Assembly: GCF_008085905.1 (NCBI RefSeq)
Contig: NZ_VSFF01000009.1
Span: forward strand, 62,001 to 126,000
DNA length: 64,000 nucleotides
Source of the DNA: Actinomadura syzygii
Lineage (GTDB): Bacteria > Actinomycetota > Actinomycetes > Streptosporangiales > Streptosporangiaceae
Reading direction: 5' to 3'
Shown: positions 38,850 through 47,929 of the stretch, one piece after another
Position numbering within the stretch: the first letter of the stretch is position 1
Layout: each line of letters starts with the position of its first letter
Made by a program: the position numbers and the translations under genes
Notes under the pieces: model-generated
The model's input: the letters and a program-made list of their open reading frames with translations, nothing else
The model's database searches: none
What the model was told of the DNA's origin: nothing

Positions 38850-41800
38850 ATGCGGTTCGGGGTCTTGGGGCCTGTTGAGGCTCGGGTCGGCGGGGTGGTC
38901 GCCGGTGTGGGCGGGCCTACGGTGCGGGCGTTGCTCGCCATGCTGCTGCTGGACGCGGGGCGGGTCGTGCCGGTCGAGCGGCTGATCGACGGGCTGTACG
39001 GGGCGGAGCCGCCGAGCGGGGCGGCGAACGCGCTCCAGTCGCAGGTGTCGCGGCTGCGGCGGGGGCTCGGGGACGCGGCGCTGGTCGAGGGGCGTCCGGC
39101 CGGGTACCGGATCGTGGCCGGGGAGGACGACGTCGACGCCCTCCGGTTCGAGCGGCTGGCGCGGGACGGGCGGCGGGAGCTGGCGGCCGGGCGGCATGAC
39201 GTGGCGGCCGAGCTGTTCGCGGAGGCGCTCGGGCTGTGGCGGGGGGCCGCGCTGGCGGACGTGAGCGCGCCGTTCGCGGAGGCGCAGGCGGCGCGGCTGG
39301 AGGAGGAGCGGGCGTCGGTCGTCGAGGAGTACGGCGCGGCGCGGCTCGCGACCGGGGACGCCGAGGCGGTGGTCACGCCGCTGCGCGACCTGGTGGACGC
39401 GCAGCCGCTGCGGGAGCGGGCGCGGGCGCTGCTGATGCGGGCGCTGCACGGCTGCGGGCGGCAGGCGGAGGCGCTCGCGGTGTTCGAGGACGGGCGGCGG
39501 ATCCTCGCGGAAGAGCTGGGCGCCGACCCGTCCAAGGAGCTCGCGGACGTGCACCTCGCGATCCTCCGGGGTGACAGGGACGACCAGGGCGGGATGCCGC
39601 GGGCCCACCTTCCGGCGCAGCTCACCAGCTTCGTCGGGCGCGACGAGGAGCTCCGCCGGGTCGGCAAGATGCTCGCGGACGGGCGGCTCGTCACGCTGCT
39701 CGGCCCGGGCGGCGCGGGCAAGACGCGGCTCGCGGTCGAGGCGGCCGGGCGGGAGCGCGGCGACGTGTGCTTCGTCGACCTGGCCCCGGTCGCGCCGGAC
39801 GAGGTGCCGAAGGCGCTGCTCGGCGCGCTCGGGCTGCGCGAGGGCGGGATGCGCCCGGCGCCGGGCGGGCGGGCGCCGGACGCGGTGGAGCGGGTCCGGA
39901 CGGCGCTGGACGGGCGGCGGGTCCTGCTCGTCCTGGACAACTGCGAGCACGTCGTCGCGTCCGTCGCGGGCCTCGCGCACCGGCTGCTGAGCGCCTGCCC
40001 GGACCTGCGGGTCCTCGCGACCAGCCGGGAGGCGCTCGGGATCACCGGCGAGGCGCTGCGCCCGCTGCCGCCGCTGGAGCTGCCGCCGGAGGGCGCGCCC
40101 GCTCGGGAGGTCGCGGCGTACCCGGCGGTGCGGCTGTTCCTCGACCGGGCGGAGGCGGTGCGCCCCGGGTTCGCGGTGGACGAGGGCAACGTGCGCGACG
40201 TCCTGCGGATCTGCCGGGCCCTGGACGGCCTGCCGCTCGCGATCGAGCTGGCCGCGGCGCGGCTGCGGTCGCTGCCGGTGCGGGACGTCGCGACCAGGCT
40301 GGACGACCGGTTCCGGCTGCTGTCGCGCGGCGACCGGACCGCCGCGCCCCGGCACCAGACGCTGCGCGCCGTCGTCGAGTGGAGCTGGGACCTGCTGGAC
40401 GCGGCCGAGCAGACCCTCGCCCGCCGCCTGACCGTGTTCTCCGGCGGGTTCACGCTGGCGGCGGCGGCCGGGGTGTGCCGGGACGACGACGCGGCCGACG
40501 CGGTCGCGAGCCTCGCCGACAAGTCGCTGCTGCAGAGCGACGGCGTCCGGTACCGGATGCTGGACACGGTCCGCGCGTTCTGCGCGGAGCGGCTCGCCGA
40601 GGCCGGGGAGAAGGAGCGGTTCGAGCGGGCGCACGCGGAGTACTTCCTCGCACTGGCCGGGCGCGCCGATCCGCTGCTGCGGAGCGGCGAGCAGCTGGAG
40701 TGGCTGACGCTGCTCGCGGCCGACCACGGGAACCTCCACGCGGCGCTGCGCCGTTCGATCCGGTCGGACCCGGTGCTCGCGCTGCGGCTGAACGCGGCGC
40801 TGTCGTGGTACTGGTGGCTGCGCGGCCGGGTGGAGGGGGCGCCACTGGCGGCCGCGCTGCTGGACGCGGTCGGCGCCGACCCCCCGGACGGGCTGGAGGA
40901 GGAGTACGTCCTCTGCGTCACGAACGCCGTGTCGGGCGGCGTGTCCGGCGAGCAGGCGGTGGCGTGGCTGGACCGGGCCGAGACGGTCGTGCTCGGCATC
41001 CGGCGCCATCTCCGTTACCCGGTGGCGATCGTCATGTGGGCGCTCGCGGCCGGGCCCGAGCGCACCGACAACGCGGTGTTCGCCCAGCAGATCGGGGACG
41101 ACCCGTGGTCGCGGGCCCTCGTGAAGATGAGCGACGGCTTCGTCGCCCAGTTCGCCGGGGACATGGCCGGGGCGGAACGCGCCTGCGCGGAGGCGGCGCG
41201 CGGGTTCCGCGCGTGCGGCGACCGGTGGGGCGCGGCGAACTCGCTCGACACGCTCGCCCAGATCGCCGACTGGCGCGGCGACCGGGAGCGGGCGCTCGCC
41301 CTGCTGGACGAGGCGCTGGCGCAGATGGAGCTGCTCGGCGCGCTGGAGGACACCGCCGACCTGCTCTACCAGCGCGCCTACGTCCACCTGCACGGCGGTG
41401 AGCTGGACGAGGCGCGGGCCGCGTTCGAGCGGGGCGTCGAGCTGGCCCGGCGGGCCGGGACGCCGGACAAGGTCGCGGGCGGGTACCAGGGGCTCGGCGA
41501 CGTCGCGCGGCTCGGCGGCGACCTGCCCGGCGCGCGACGGCTGTACGAGACGGCGCTGACCGGGTACGCGTCCGAGCGGTTCATCGCGGTCGCGGTCCGC
41601 GGGACGGCGCTGACCGGGCTCGGCTGGGTCGCGCTCGCCGAGGGCGACGTGGAGCGGGCGCGCGAACTGCTGCACGAGTCGCTGGACACGGCGTTCGACC
41701 ATCCGGTCTTCCGGCACCGCGCGTTCGCGGCGGCCGGGCTGGCGGCCGTGGCGCTCGCCGAGGGCGACGCGCGCCGGGCCGCTCTGCTGCTCGGCACCGC

Positions 41801-41972
41801 GGCCGCCGGGAACGGCGGGCGCCTCCCCGCCGACCCCGCCGTCGCGCCCGTGTCGTCGCAGGTCAGGGACGCCCTCACGGATGACGCCTGGGACACGGAG
41901 TTCGGCCGCGGCGCAGCGCTCCCGCTCGGCGACGCGCTCGCCCTGGCCCGCGCCGACGGCCTCCCCGCCTGA
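38850..41972 (+). CDS. AfsR/SARP-type regulator with BTAD, NB-ARC ATPase and TPR domains
   Basis: 1040 residues from ATG 38850 (GGGAGG upstream). Order: winged-helix DNA-binding domain (MRFGVLGPVEARVGG...LIDGLYGAEPPSGAANALQSQVSRLRRGLG), BTAD helical domain to about residue 240, linker with LTSFVGRDEELRRV, NB-ARC with P-loop LLGPGGAGKTRLA (about 283-292) and LVLDNCEHV Walker B, RTLDGLPLAIELAAARL-type GxP motif, then helical TPR-like repeats to the end. This is the AfsR architecture: an ATP-dependent activator of secondary-metabolite or efflux genes. The DHA2 pump gene 105 bp downstream on the same strand is a likely partner or target. Confidence 0.94.
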   Translation: MRFGVLGPVEARVGGVVAGVGGPTVRALLAMLLLDAGRVVPVERLIDGLYGAEPPSGAANALQSQVSRLRRGLGDAALVEGRPAGYRIVAGEDDVDALRFERLARDGRRELAAGRHDVAAELFAEALGLWRGAALADVSAPFAEAQAARLEEERASVVEEYGAARLATGDAEAVVTPLRDLVDAQPLRERARALLMRALHGCGRQAEALAVFEDGRRILAEELGADPSKELADVHLAILRGDRDDQGGMPRAHLPAQLTSFVGRDEELRRVGKMLADGRLVTLLGPGGAGKTRLAVEAAGRERGDVCFVDLAPVAPDEVPKALLGALGLREGGMRPAPGGRAPDAVERVRTALDGRRVLLVLDNCEHVVASVAGLAHRLLSACPDLRVLATSREALGITGEALRPLPPLELPPEGAPAREVAAYPAVRLFLDRAEAVRPGFAVDEGNVRDVLRICRALDGLPLAIELAAARLRSLPVRDVATRLDDRFRLLSRGDRTAAPRHQTLRAVVEWSWDLLDAAEQTLARRLTVFSGGFTLAAAAGVCRDDDAADAVASLADKSLLQSDGVRYRMLDTVRAFCAERLAEAGEKERFERAHAEYFLALAGRADPLLRSGEQLEWLTLLAADHGNLHAALRRSIRSDPVLALRLNAALSWYWWLRGRVEGAPLAAALLDAVGADPPDGLEEEYVLCVTNAVSGGVSGEQAVAWLDRAETVVLGIRRHLRYPVAIVMWALAAGPERTDNAVFAQQIGDDPWSRALVKMSDGFVAQFAGDMAGAERACAEAARGFRACGDRWGAANSLDTLAQIADWRGDRERALALLDEALAQMELLGALEDTADLLYQRAYVHLHGGELDEARAAFERGVELARRAGTPDKVAGGYQGLGDVARLGGDLPGARRLYETALTGYASERFIAVAVRGTALTGLGWVALAEGDVERARELLHESLDTAFDHPVFRHRAFAAAGLAAVALAEGDARRAALLLGTAAAGNGGRLPADPAVAPVSSQVRDALTDDAWDTEFGRGAALPLGDALALARADGLPA

Positions 41973-42076
41973 CCACCTGAACCGCCTGAACCGCCTGACC
42001 GGCGGGCGGGGCGCTGACGGGCGGACGGTCAGCGGACGGTGCGTGGACGGTCAGCGCGGCCCGCGACATTTGCCGC

Positions 42077-43627
42077 ATGAACACCTCAGCCCGCAAGTGG
42101 GGCACCTTCGCGATCTGCCTCCTGATCGCGCTGGTGCCGAACATCGACCTCACCGCGCTCAACCAGGCCGTGCCGCACCTGAGCGCCGACCTGGACCCGT
42201 CGTCCACCCAGATCCTGTGGATCGCGGACGCCTACGGCTTCGCGCTCGCCGGGCTGCTGATCACCATGGGCGGCATCGGCGACCGGATCGGGCACAAGAA
42301 GCTGCTGCTGATGGGGACGGCGCTGTTCGCCGCCGCGTCCGCCGTGACCGCGTACGCGCCGAGCGCGGAGCTGCTGATCGCGGCCCGCGCGGTGCTCGGC
42401 GTCGCGGGCGCGACGCTGATGCCGTCGTGCCTGTCGCTGATCCGCCGGGCGTTCACCGACGGCAAGGAGCGGACGATGGCGGTCGGCGCGTTCTCCGGCG
42501 TCGCCGGGCTCGCGGTCGGGCTCGGGCCGGTCATCGGCGGCGCGCTGCTGGACCACTTCTGGTGGGGCTCGGTCTTCCTGATCAACGTGCCGATCATGGC
42601 GGTGGCGCTGGTCGCGGGCGCGCTCGTGCTGGTCGAGTCGCGCAACCCGGTGCCGGGACGGCTGGACCTCGTGAGCGTGCCGCTGTCGGCGGTGGGCGTC
42701 CTCGGCCTGGTGTACGCGATCAAGGAGGCCGCGGCGCACGGGCCGGGCCACGTCCAGATCTACGTGTCGGCGGTGGCGGGCGCGGTGGCGCTGGCGGCGT
42801 TTTTCGTCCGGCAGACCCGGCTGGACGAGCCGCTGATCGACGTGCGGCTGTTCCGCAACGCGGCGTTCAGCGGCTCGATCGGCACCAACATGTTCGCGAT
42901 GTTCACGCTGGTCGCCCAGTCGCTGATCTTCTCGCTGTACTTCCAGCTCGCGCTCGGCTGGTCGCCGCTGAAGGCGGGGCTCGCGGGGCTGCCCGGCGCG
43001 GCCGGGGCGATGGTCGGCGGTGCGCTGCTGGCCCCGCCGCTGATCTCCGCGCTGGGCCGGGCCCGGGTCGTCGCGGCCGGGATGCTGATCTCTGCGACCG
43101 GGTTCGCGATCTACCTGACCATCGGGCTCCACCCCTCCTACTGGACGGTGATGCTCCCCGCGATGGTCCTCGCCGGGATCGGGATGGGCCTCGCGATGAC
43201 CGTCACCGCGGACACCGTGCTCGCGTCCGTGCCGAAGGCCCGCTCCGGCGCCGCGTCGGCGATCTCCGAGACCGCGACCGAGCTCGGCGGCGCGCTCGGG
43301 ATGGCGGTGCTCGGCAGCGTCCTGAACGCGGTGTACCGGAACGTGCTCGACCTGCCCGCCGGGACGCCCGCGCCCGCCGCGTCCGCCGCCCGCGACTCGC
43401 TCGGCGCGGCGCTCCAGACCGCGGCGCGGCTGCCCGGAACGCTCGGCGGCCAACTCGCGGACGCCGCCCGGAACGCCTTCGTGGACGGGATGCACGCCGC
43501 CCTCGCGTGCAGCGCCGGGCTCGCCGCCCTGGTGGCCGTGTTCGCGCTGGTCACGCTGCGGAACGTGCCGAAGGTCATCCCGGAGGCGCAGGAGCCGGAG
43601 GAGCCCGGCCTCGTACCGGCACCGTGA
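42077..43627 (+). CDS. DHA2-family (14-helix) MFS drug exporter
   Basis: 516 residues. Starts MNTSARKWGTFAICLLIALVPNIDLTALNQAVPHL; the pattern of LDxTxxNxAxP is the DHA2 motif D1 region. The loop 2-3 motif is GDRIGHKKLLL and motif C is GLGPVIGGALLDHFWWGSVFLINVP. About 14 transmembrane helices are visible. Probably exports antibiotic-like compounds by proton antiport. Likely co-regulated with the AfsR-type gene upstream. Confidence 0.93.
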   Translation: MNTSARKWGTFAICLLIALVPNIDLTALNQAVPHLSADLDPSSTQILWIADAYGFALAGLLITMGGIGDRIGHKKLLLMGTALFAAASAVTAYAPSAELLIAARAVLGVAGATLMPSCLSLIRRAFTDGKERTMAVGAFSGVAGLAVGLGPVIGGALLDHFWWGSVFLINVPIMAVALVAGALVLVESRNPVPGRLDLVSVPLSAVGVLGLVYAIKEAAAHGPGHVQIYVSAVAGAVALAAFFVRQTRLDEPLIDVRLFRNAAFSGSIGTNMFAMFTLVAQSLIFSLYFQLALGWSPLKAGLAGLPGAAGAMVGGALLAPPLISALGRARVVAAGMLISATGFAIYLTIGLHPSYWTVMLPAMVLAGIGMGLAMTVTADTVLASVPKARSGAASAISETATELGGALGMAVLGSVLNAVYRNVLDLPAGTPAPAASAARDSLGAALQTAARLPGTLGGQLADAARNAFVDGMHAALACSAGLAALVAVFALVTLRNVPKVIPEAQEPEEPGLVPAP

Positions 43628-43688
43628 CCGCCGCGACCGCCGCGACCCGTCCCGGCCCGCTCCGGGCCGGGCGGGCGACCCCCTCCGA

Positions 43689-43718
43689 TTGCAAAAAGTG
43701 ATATCACTTTGCTAGATT
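43689..43718 (+). promoter_or_regulatory. Promoter with perfect 16-bp palindrome filling the spacer
   Basis: TTGCAA (43689-43694) and TAGATT (43713-43718) are 18 bp apart. The palindrome AAAGTGATATCACTTT (43695-43710) occupies all but two bases of the spacer. Such placement fits autorepression by the ribbon-helix-helix protein encoded second in the operon (44663-44953). Confidence 0.75.
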
Positions 43719-43744
43719 CACGATAACTCAAGACGAGGGGGGAC

Positions 43745-44659
43745 ATGATGGACGTGACGACGACGGTGGACATGCCCCGACCCAAGATCGGCGAGCGGCC
43801 CGCCGGGGACCGCGGCGGCTGGACGATGCTCGTGCTCGCGCTCGTGCTGCTCGCGCTGGCCGCCGCCGCGGTGCTCGCGGGCGTCGCGGTCGGCGGGCCC
43901 GCCGCGCTCGCGACGGGCATCGTGGTCGGGTCGCTGCTCGGGCTGGCCGGGTTCGTGCTGTTCGCCGGGCTCACGCCGGTCGCGCCGAACGAGGCGCGGG
44001 TGCTGCAACTGCTCGGCCGGTACAGGGGGACGGTCCGCACCGACGGCCTGCGGTGGGTGAACCCGCTGACCGAGCGGAGCAAGGTGTCCACGCGGATCCG
44101 CAACCACGAGACGGGCCTCGCCAAGGTCAACGACCTGGACGGCAACCCGATCGAGATCTCGGCCGTGGTCGTGTGGCAGGTCGCCGACACCGCCCGCGCC
44201 GTGTTCGAGGTGGACGACTTCGTCGAGTTCGTCGCGTTCCAGACGGAGGCGGCCGTCCGGCACATCGCGGGCAGCTTCCCCTACGACGCGCACGACCGCA
44301 CGTCCCTGCGCGACAACGCCGACGAGATCACCGCGCAGCTCTCCGAGGAGCTGGCGCAGCGGGTCGCGTCCGCCGGGGTGGACATCATCGAGTCGCGGAT
44401 CACCCGGCTGGCCTACGCGCCGGAGATCGCGCAGGCGATGCTGCGCCGCCAGCAGGCGGGCGCGGTGGTCGCGGCGCGGCAGCGGATCGTCGAGGGCGCG
44501 GTCGGCATGGTGCAGCTCGCCCTCGAACGGCTGGACGAGGAGAACGTGGTCGAGCTGGACGAGGAGCGCAAGGCGGCCATGGTCAGCAACCTGCTGGTCG
44601 TCCTGTGCGCCGACCGGGACGCCCAGCCGGTGGTCAACGCCGGCAGCCTCTACCAGTGA
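43745..44659 (+). CDS. SPFH/Band-7 membrane protein
   Basis: 304 residues. Two adjacent membrane helices (MLVLALVLLALAAAAVLAGVAV and ALATGIVVGSLLGLAGFVLFAGL, residues about 28-75) are followed by the SPFH domain: VAPNEARVLQLLGRYRGTVRTDGLRWVNPL, then VSTRIRNHETGLAKVNDLDGNPIEISAVVVWQV and a long helical flotillin-like segment (IAQAMLRRQQAGAVVAARQRIVEG). Likely a membrane-microdomain scaffold. First gene of a three-gene operon with an RHH regulator (3 bp downstream) and a GPP34 protein. Confidence 0.94.
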   Translation: MMDVTTTVDMPRPKIGERPAGDRGGWTMLVLALVLLALAAAAVLAGVAVGGPAALATGIVVGSLLGLAGFVLFAGLTPVAPNEARVLQLLGRYRGTVRTDGLRWVNPLTERSKVSTRIRNHETGLAKVNDLDGNPIEISAVVVWQVADTARAVFEVDDFVEFVAFQTEAAVRHIAGSFPYDAHDRTSLRDNADEITAQLSEELAQRVASAGVDIIESRITRLAYAPEIAQAMLRRQQAGAVVAARQRIVEGAVGMVQLALERLDEENVVELDEERKAAMVSNLLVVLCADRDAQPVVNAGSLYQ

Positions 44660-44662
44660 CCC

Positions 44663-44953
44663 GTGGCTGAGCGGAAGAAGATCCTGCTGCGGCTCGACCC
44701 GGCGGTCCACGACGCGCTGGTCCGCTGGGCCGGGGACGAGCTGCGCAGCACCAACGCGCAGATCGAGTTCCTGCTGCGGCGGGCGCTCGCCGACGCGGGC
44801 CGGATGCCCGGCACGGCGGGCCGGATGCGCGGCCGCGGCCGCCCCCGCAAGGCCGGGCCCGACCCCGACGCCAACACCGACACCGACACCGACAGACAAA
44901 CCGAGGACGAGTACGACGAGCATGACCCGCCGCGCGGCGGGGGCGAGGACTGA
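44663..44953 (+). CDS. Arc-type ribbon-helix-helix protein
   Basis: 96 residues from GTG 44663. MAERKKILLRLDPAVHDALVRWAGDELRSTNAQIEFLLRRAL is the complete ribbon-helix-helix fold (beta strand KILLRL, helices A and B). The other half is a basic then acidic low-complexity tail with TDTDTD repeats, probably disordered. Likely dimerises on the AAAGTGATATCACTTT palindrome in front of the operon and represses it. Lies between the SPFH and GPP34 genes with 2-3 bp gaps. Confidence 0.85.
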   Translation: MAERKKILLRLDPAVHDALVRWAGDELRSTNAQIEFLLRRALADAGRMPGTAGRMRGRGRPRKAGPDPDANTDTDTDRQTEDEYDEHDPPRGGGED

Positions 44954-44955
44954 CG

Positions 44956-45579
44956 ATGGTCAAGGTTCCGGAGACGCTGCCGGCGCGGATGTTCCTGCTG
45001 GCCTACGACGTGCGCAGACAGCGGATGAGCAGGGGCGGCGCGCGGCTCGGCTACGTGCTGCGCGCCGCCGCGCTGACCGAGCTGTACCTGGACGGCAGGC
45101 TCGGCGAGGAGCGGCGGCGGCCCGTCCCGGGGACGCCGGGCGACGACCCGTACGGGGTGCTGGCGCAGATCGCGGCGTCCCGTCCGCGGTCGTGGCAGCA
45201 CTGGGTGCGCAGGGACGCGCGGGCGATCGTCGGCGCCGTCCGCGACGAGCTGGCCCGCGACGGGTTCGTCCGGGTGCGCAGCCGCCGGGTGCTCGGGCTG
45301 TTCCCCCGGCACGAGGTCACCGTGCGCGACCACCGGGTCGTGAAGTCGCTGTGGGGCGGGGCGTCGTCGGCGCTGCGCGGGCGCCCGGTGGCGCACGTGA
45401 ACAGCTACGACGCGGCGGCGGTGGCGCTCGCGGCGGCGGGCGAGCTGAAGACCGTCCTGCCGGGCGCGGACCGGCGGCGGCACAAGCGGCGGATCGCGGA
45501 GCTGACGGCGCGGTCGGGGCCCGCGGCCCCGGCGGTCCGCAAGGTCATCCGGCAGCAGAACGCCGCCGCGGGCGGATAG
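44956..45579 (+). CDS. GPP34 (GOLPH3-like) phosphoinositide-binding-fold protein
   Basis: 207 residues. LPARMFLLAYDVRRQRMSRGGARLGYVLRAAALTELYLDGRL is the opening of the GPP34 family. Further segments fit it: LAQIAASRPRSWQHWVRRDARAIVGAVRDELARDGFVRVRSRRVLGLFP and a helical C-terminus. Eukaryotic relatives bind phosphatidylinositol-4-phosphate on Golgi membranes; bacterial function is unknown. Pairing with an SPFH protein suggests a membrane-associated complex. Confidence 0.92.
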   Translation: MVKVPETLPARMFLLAYDVRRQRMSRGGARLGYVLRAAALTELYLDGRLGEERRRPVPGTPGDDPYGVLAQIAASRPRSWQHWVRRDARAIVGAVRDELARDGFVRVRSRRVLGLFPRHEVTVRDHRVVKSLWGGASSALRGRPVAHVNSYDAAAVALAAAGELKTVLPGADRRRHKRRIAELTARSGPAAPAVRKVIRQQNAAAGG

Positions 45580-45593
45580 CCCGGCTCCCGGGC
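45579..45593 (+). terminator. Short hairpin at the end of the SPFH operon
   Basis: GCCCGG-CTC-CCGGGC begins at the last base of the GPP34 stop codon. Six perfect base pairs, no T-run. Confidence 0.45.
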
Positions 45594-45687
45594 GGGTGGC
45601 AAGTGCGGCCCCCTACAAGGTCCACGGGTGCGATCTTGTATCGGGCGCGACGGGCGGCGGCGGAACACCGGAACATAACTTTCGGAC

Positions 45688-46371
45688 ATGGAACCCGAGC
45701 GCCTGGTCTACCCCCTGCTGAAGCACGTCGTGATGGGGCCCGCGATGCGGGTCGCGTTCCTGCCCCGGGTGAGCGGGCTCGCGCACGTCCCGCGGATCGG
45801 GCCGGTGATCCTCGCCGCGAACCACCTCGCGTTCCTGGACTCCTTCGTCCTGCCGCTGATGGTGCCGCGCCGGGTGCACTTCCTCGGCAAGCACGAGTAC
45901 TTCACGGGGCCGGGCGTGCGGGGCCGGGCGATCGCGGCGCTGTTCCGCGGCGTCGGCGCGATCGCGGTCGACCGGTCGGGCGGGCGCGCCGCGCTCGACG
46001 CGCTCGACACGTCGGCGGCGGTGCTGGAGCGCGGCGGCGTGTTCGCGATCCACCCGGAGGGCACCCGCTCCCCGGACGGGCGGCTCTACCGGGGCCGGAC
46101 GGGCGTCGCGCGGCTCGCGCTGCGGACCGGGGCGCCCGTCGTCCCGGTGGCGATCGAGGGCACCGACCGGGTGCAGCCGCTCGGCCAGGCCGTCCCGCGG
46201 CCGGGCCGGATCGGGCTGCGCATCGGCGCGCCGCTGACCTTCCGCGGCCGGGACGCGGGCGTCCCGCGCGGCAAGGCCGCGCGGGACGTCACCGACGAGA
46301 TCATGGAGGCGATCCAGCAGCTGTCCGGCCAGGAGTACGTGGACGACTACGCGCCCCGCCCGACCGGCTGA
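45688..46371 (+). CDS. 1-acyl-glycerol-3-phosphate acyltransferase-like protein (PlsC family)
   Basis: 227 residues. The acyltransferase motifs are intact: NHLAFLDSF (NHx4D, about residues 48-53), GAIAVDRSGGRAAL, FAIHPEGTRSPDGRL (EGTR) and APVVPVAIEGTDRV. It lacks a long N-terminal membrane anchor, as is common for actinobacterial members. Transfers acyl chains to lysophosphatidate or a related lipid at the inner membrane face. Confidence 0.93.
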   Translation: MEPERLVYPLLKHVVMGPAMRVAFLPRVSGLAHVPRIGPVILAANHLAFLDSFVLPLMVPRRVHFLGKHEYFTGPGVRGRAIAALFRGVGAIAVDRSGGRAALDALDTSAAVLERGGVFAIHPEGTRSPDGRLYRGRTGVARLALRTGAPVVPVAIEGTDRVQPLGQAVPRPGRIGLRIGAPLTFRGRDAGVPRGKAARDVTDEIMEAIQQLSGQEYVDDYAPRPTG

Positions 46372-46396
46372 CCGCCCGGCCGACGGGACGGTCAGC
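46367..46396. terminator. Bidirectional terminator between acyltransferase and MFS genes
   Basis: GCTGACCG (46367-46374) pairs perfectly with CGGTCAGC (46389-46396). The hairpin includes the stop codon of the rightward gene and the last codons of the leftward gene. Confidence 0.65.
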
Positions 46397-47807
46397 GCCT
46401 GACCCGCAGCACCAACAGCGTGACCAGCAGCGCGGCGCCCGCGAAGACCGCGCCGGTCGCGTAGGCCGCGTCCATGCCGGGCACGACGCCGTGCCCGGAG
46501 TGCGCCGAGCCGTACGCGGTGACCATGGCGGCCGCCCCGAGCGACCCGCCGGTCCAGAGCATCGCCTGCGCGACGCCGGACGCGGCGCCCGAGTGCTCGG
46601 GTCCGACGCTGCCGAGGATCGTCACGTTCAGCGGCAGGGCCGCCATCCCGCCGCCGAGGCCCACCAGCACGAACGGCCCGAGCAGCCCCGCGGCGTAGCC
46701 GTCCCCCGGGGAGAGCCGGGTCAGCCACAGCATCGCGAGCGCGATGGACAGGGTCCCGGCCGTGACGAGCCGCCGGGCGCCGACCCGCGGCAGGATCCGC
46801 GGGACGGTCCGGACCGTCGCGAACTGCGTGCCGACCATCGGCAGGAACGCCGCGCCCGCGCGCAGCGGCCCGTAGCCGAGCGCCTGCTGGAGGTACTGGG
46901 TCAGGAAGAAGAACGCCCCGAACATCGCCCCGGCCATCAGCAGCAGGATCAGGTAGGACGCGGCGCGGTCGCGTCCGGTGAGCAGCCAGAGCGGCATGAC
47001 CGGCTGGCGCGCCCGCCATTCGATCGCCGTGAACGCGGCGAGCAGGACGCCCGCGGCGCCGAACGCGGCGAGGGCGCGGGCGTCGCCCCAGCCGTCCGAC
47101 CCGGCCCGGATCAGCGCGTAGACGAGCGCGGTCATCCCGGCCGTGGACGCGACGGCGCCGCCCGCGTCGAACCGGCCGGGACGGCGCCCGGTCTCGGTGA
47201 GGACCCGCCGCGCGGCGAGCGCCAGCACGACGCCCGCCGGGACGTTCACGAAGAACACCCACCGCCAGGACCCGGCCTCGGTGAGCGCTCCCCCGGCGAG
47301 CATGCCGATGGCGGCGCCCGCGCCGGTGACCGCGGAGAAGACGCTCAGCGCGCGGACGCGCTCGGCGCCCTGGAAGCTGGCGGCGATCAGGGCCAGCGCG
47401 CTCGGCGCGGCGATCGCGGCGGCGGCGCCCTGCGCGGTGCGGGCGGCCAGCAGCCACCAGCCGGCCGTGGCGAACCCGCCGAGCAGCGACGCGGCGGTGA
47501 ACAGGACGACCCCGGCGGTGAACGCGCGGCGGCGGCCGAAGACGTCCCCGGCCCGGCCGCCGAGGAGCAGCAGCCCGCCGAATGCGAGCATGTAGGAGTT
47601 CTGGACCCAGGCGAGGCCCCCGGTCGTCATCCCGAGCCCGTCCCGGACCTGGGGCAGCGCGATGGTGACGACGGACGTGTCCAGCCCGATCATGAGCTGG
47701 CAGCCGACCAGGACGGCGAGGACGACGCCTGGACGATGATGGGACGACGGCGCGGCCGAAGGAGTGGAGTCCTCGGTCGCGACCGTTCGCCCGTCAGGTG
47801 CGGGCAC
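46392..47807 (-). CDS. MFS drug exporter (DHA2 type), TetR-controlled
   Basis: 471 residues from GTG 47807, which has GAAAGG 6-7 nt upstream; longer frames would cross into the tetR promoter. About 14 hydrophobic helices, starting GVVLAVLVGCQLMIGLDTSVVTIALPQV (DHA2 signature), with loop GRAGDVFGRRRAFTAG and GAGAAIGMLAGGALTEAGSWRWVFFVNVP (motif C). Probably exports a toxic compound that also serves as ligand of the adjacent TetR protein. Confidence 0.93.
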   Translation of the reverse strand: MPAPDGRTVATEDSTPSAAPSSHHRPGVVLAVLVGCQLMIGLDTSVVTIALPQVRDGLGMTTGGLAWVQNSYMLAFGGLLLLGGRAGDVFGRRRAFTAGVVLFTAASLLGGFATAGWWLLAARTAQGAAAAIAAPSALALIAASFQGAERVRALSVFSAVTGAGAAIGMLAGGALTEAGSWRWVFFVNVPAGVVLALAARRVLTETGRRPGRFDAGGAVASTAGMTALVYALIRAGSDGWGDARALAAFGAAGVLLAAFTAIEWRARQPVMPLWLLTGRDRAASYLILLLMAGAMFGAFFFLTQYLQQALGYGPLRAGAAFLPMVGTQFATVRTVPRILPRVGARRLVTAGTLSIALAMLWLTRLSPGDGYAAGLLGPFVLVGLGGGMAALPLNVTILGSVGPEHSGAASGVAQAMLWTGGSLGAAAMVTAYGSAHSGHGVVPGMDAAYATGAVFAGAALLVTLLVLRVRR

Positions 47808-47895
47808 GGCGTACCTTTCGAGATACGGGGAACGAGTTTTTAAGGAACGGCGAAGTACACTATGTGCGGAACGTATCACCGATCGGCGCGAAAGA

Positions 47896-47909
47896 GAACG
47901 CTAGCGTTC
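47896..47909. promoter_or_regulatory. Probable TetR operator
   Basis: GAACGCTAGCGTTC, a perfect 14-bp palindrome, lies in the 122-bp gap between the divergent MFS and tetR genes, 20 bp upstream of the tetR start. Confidence 0.65.
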
Positions 47910-47929
47910 ACTATTTTGAGGAGCGGATC

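Noticed and set aside
38186..41717. Two long minus-strand frames (937 and 1005 codons) opposite the AfsR-like gene
   Set aside because: Ser/Arg-rich and Arg/Val-rich shadows of a recognisable AfsR-type coding sequence.
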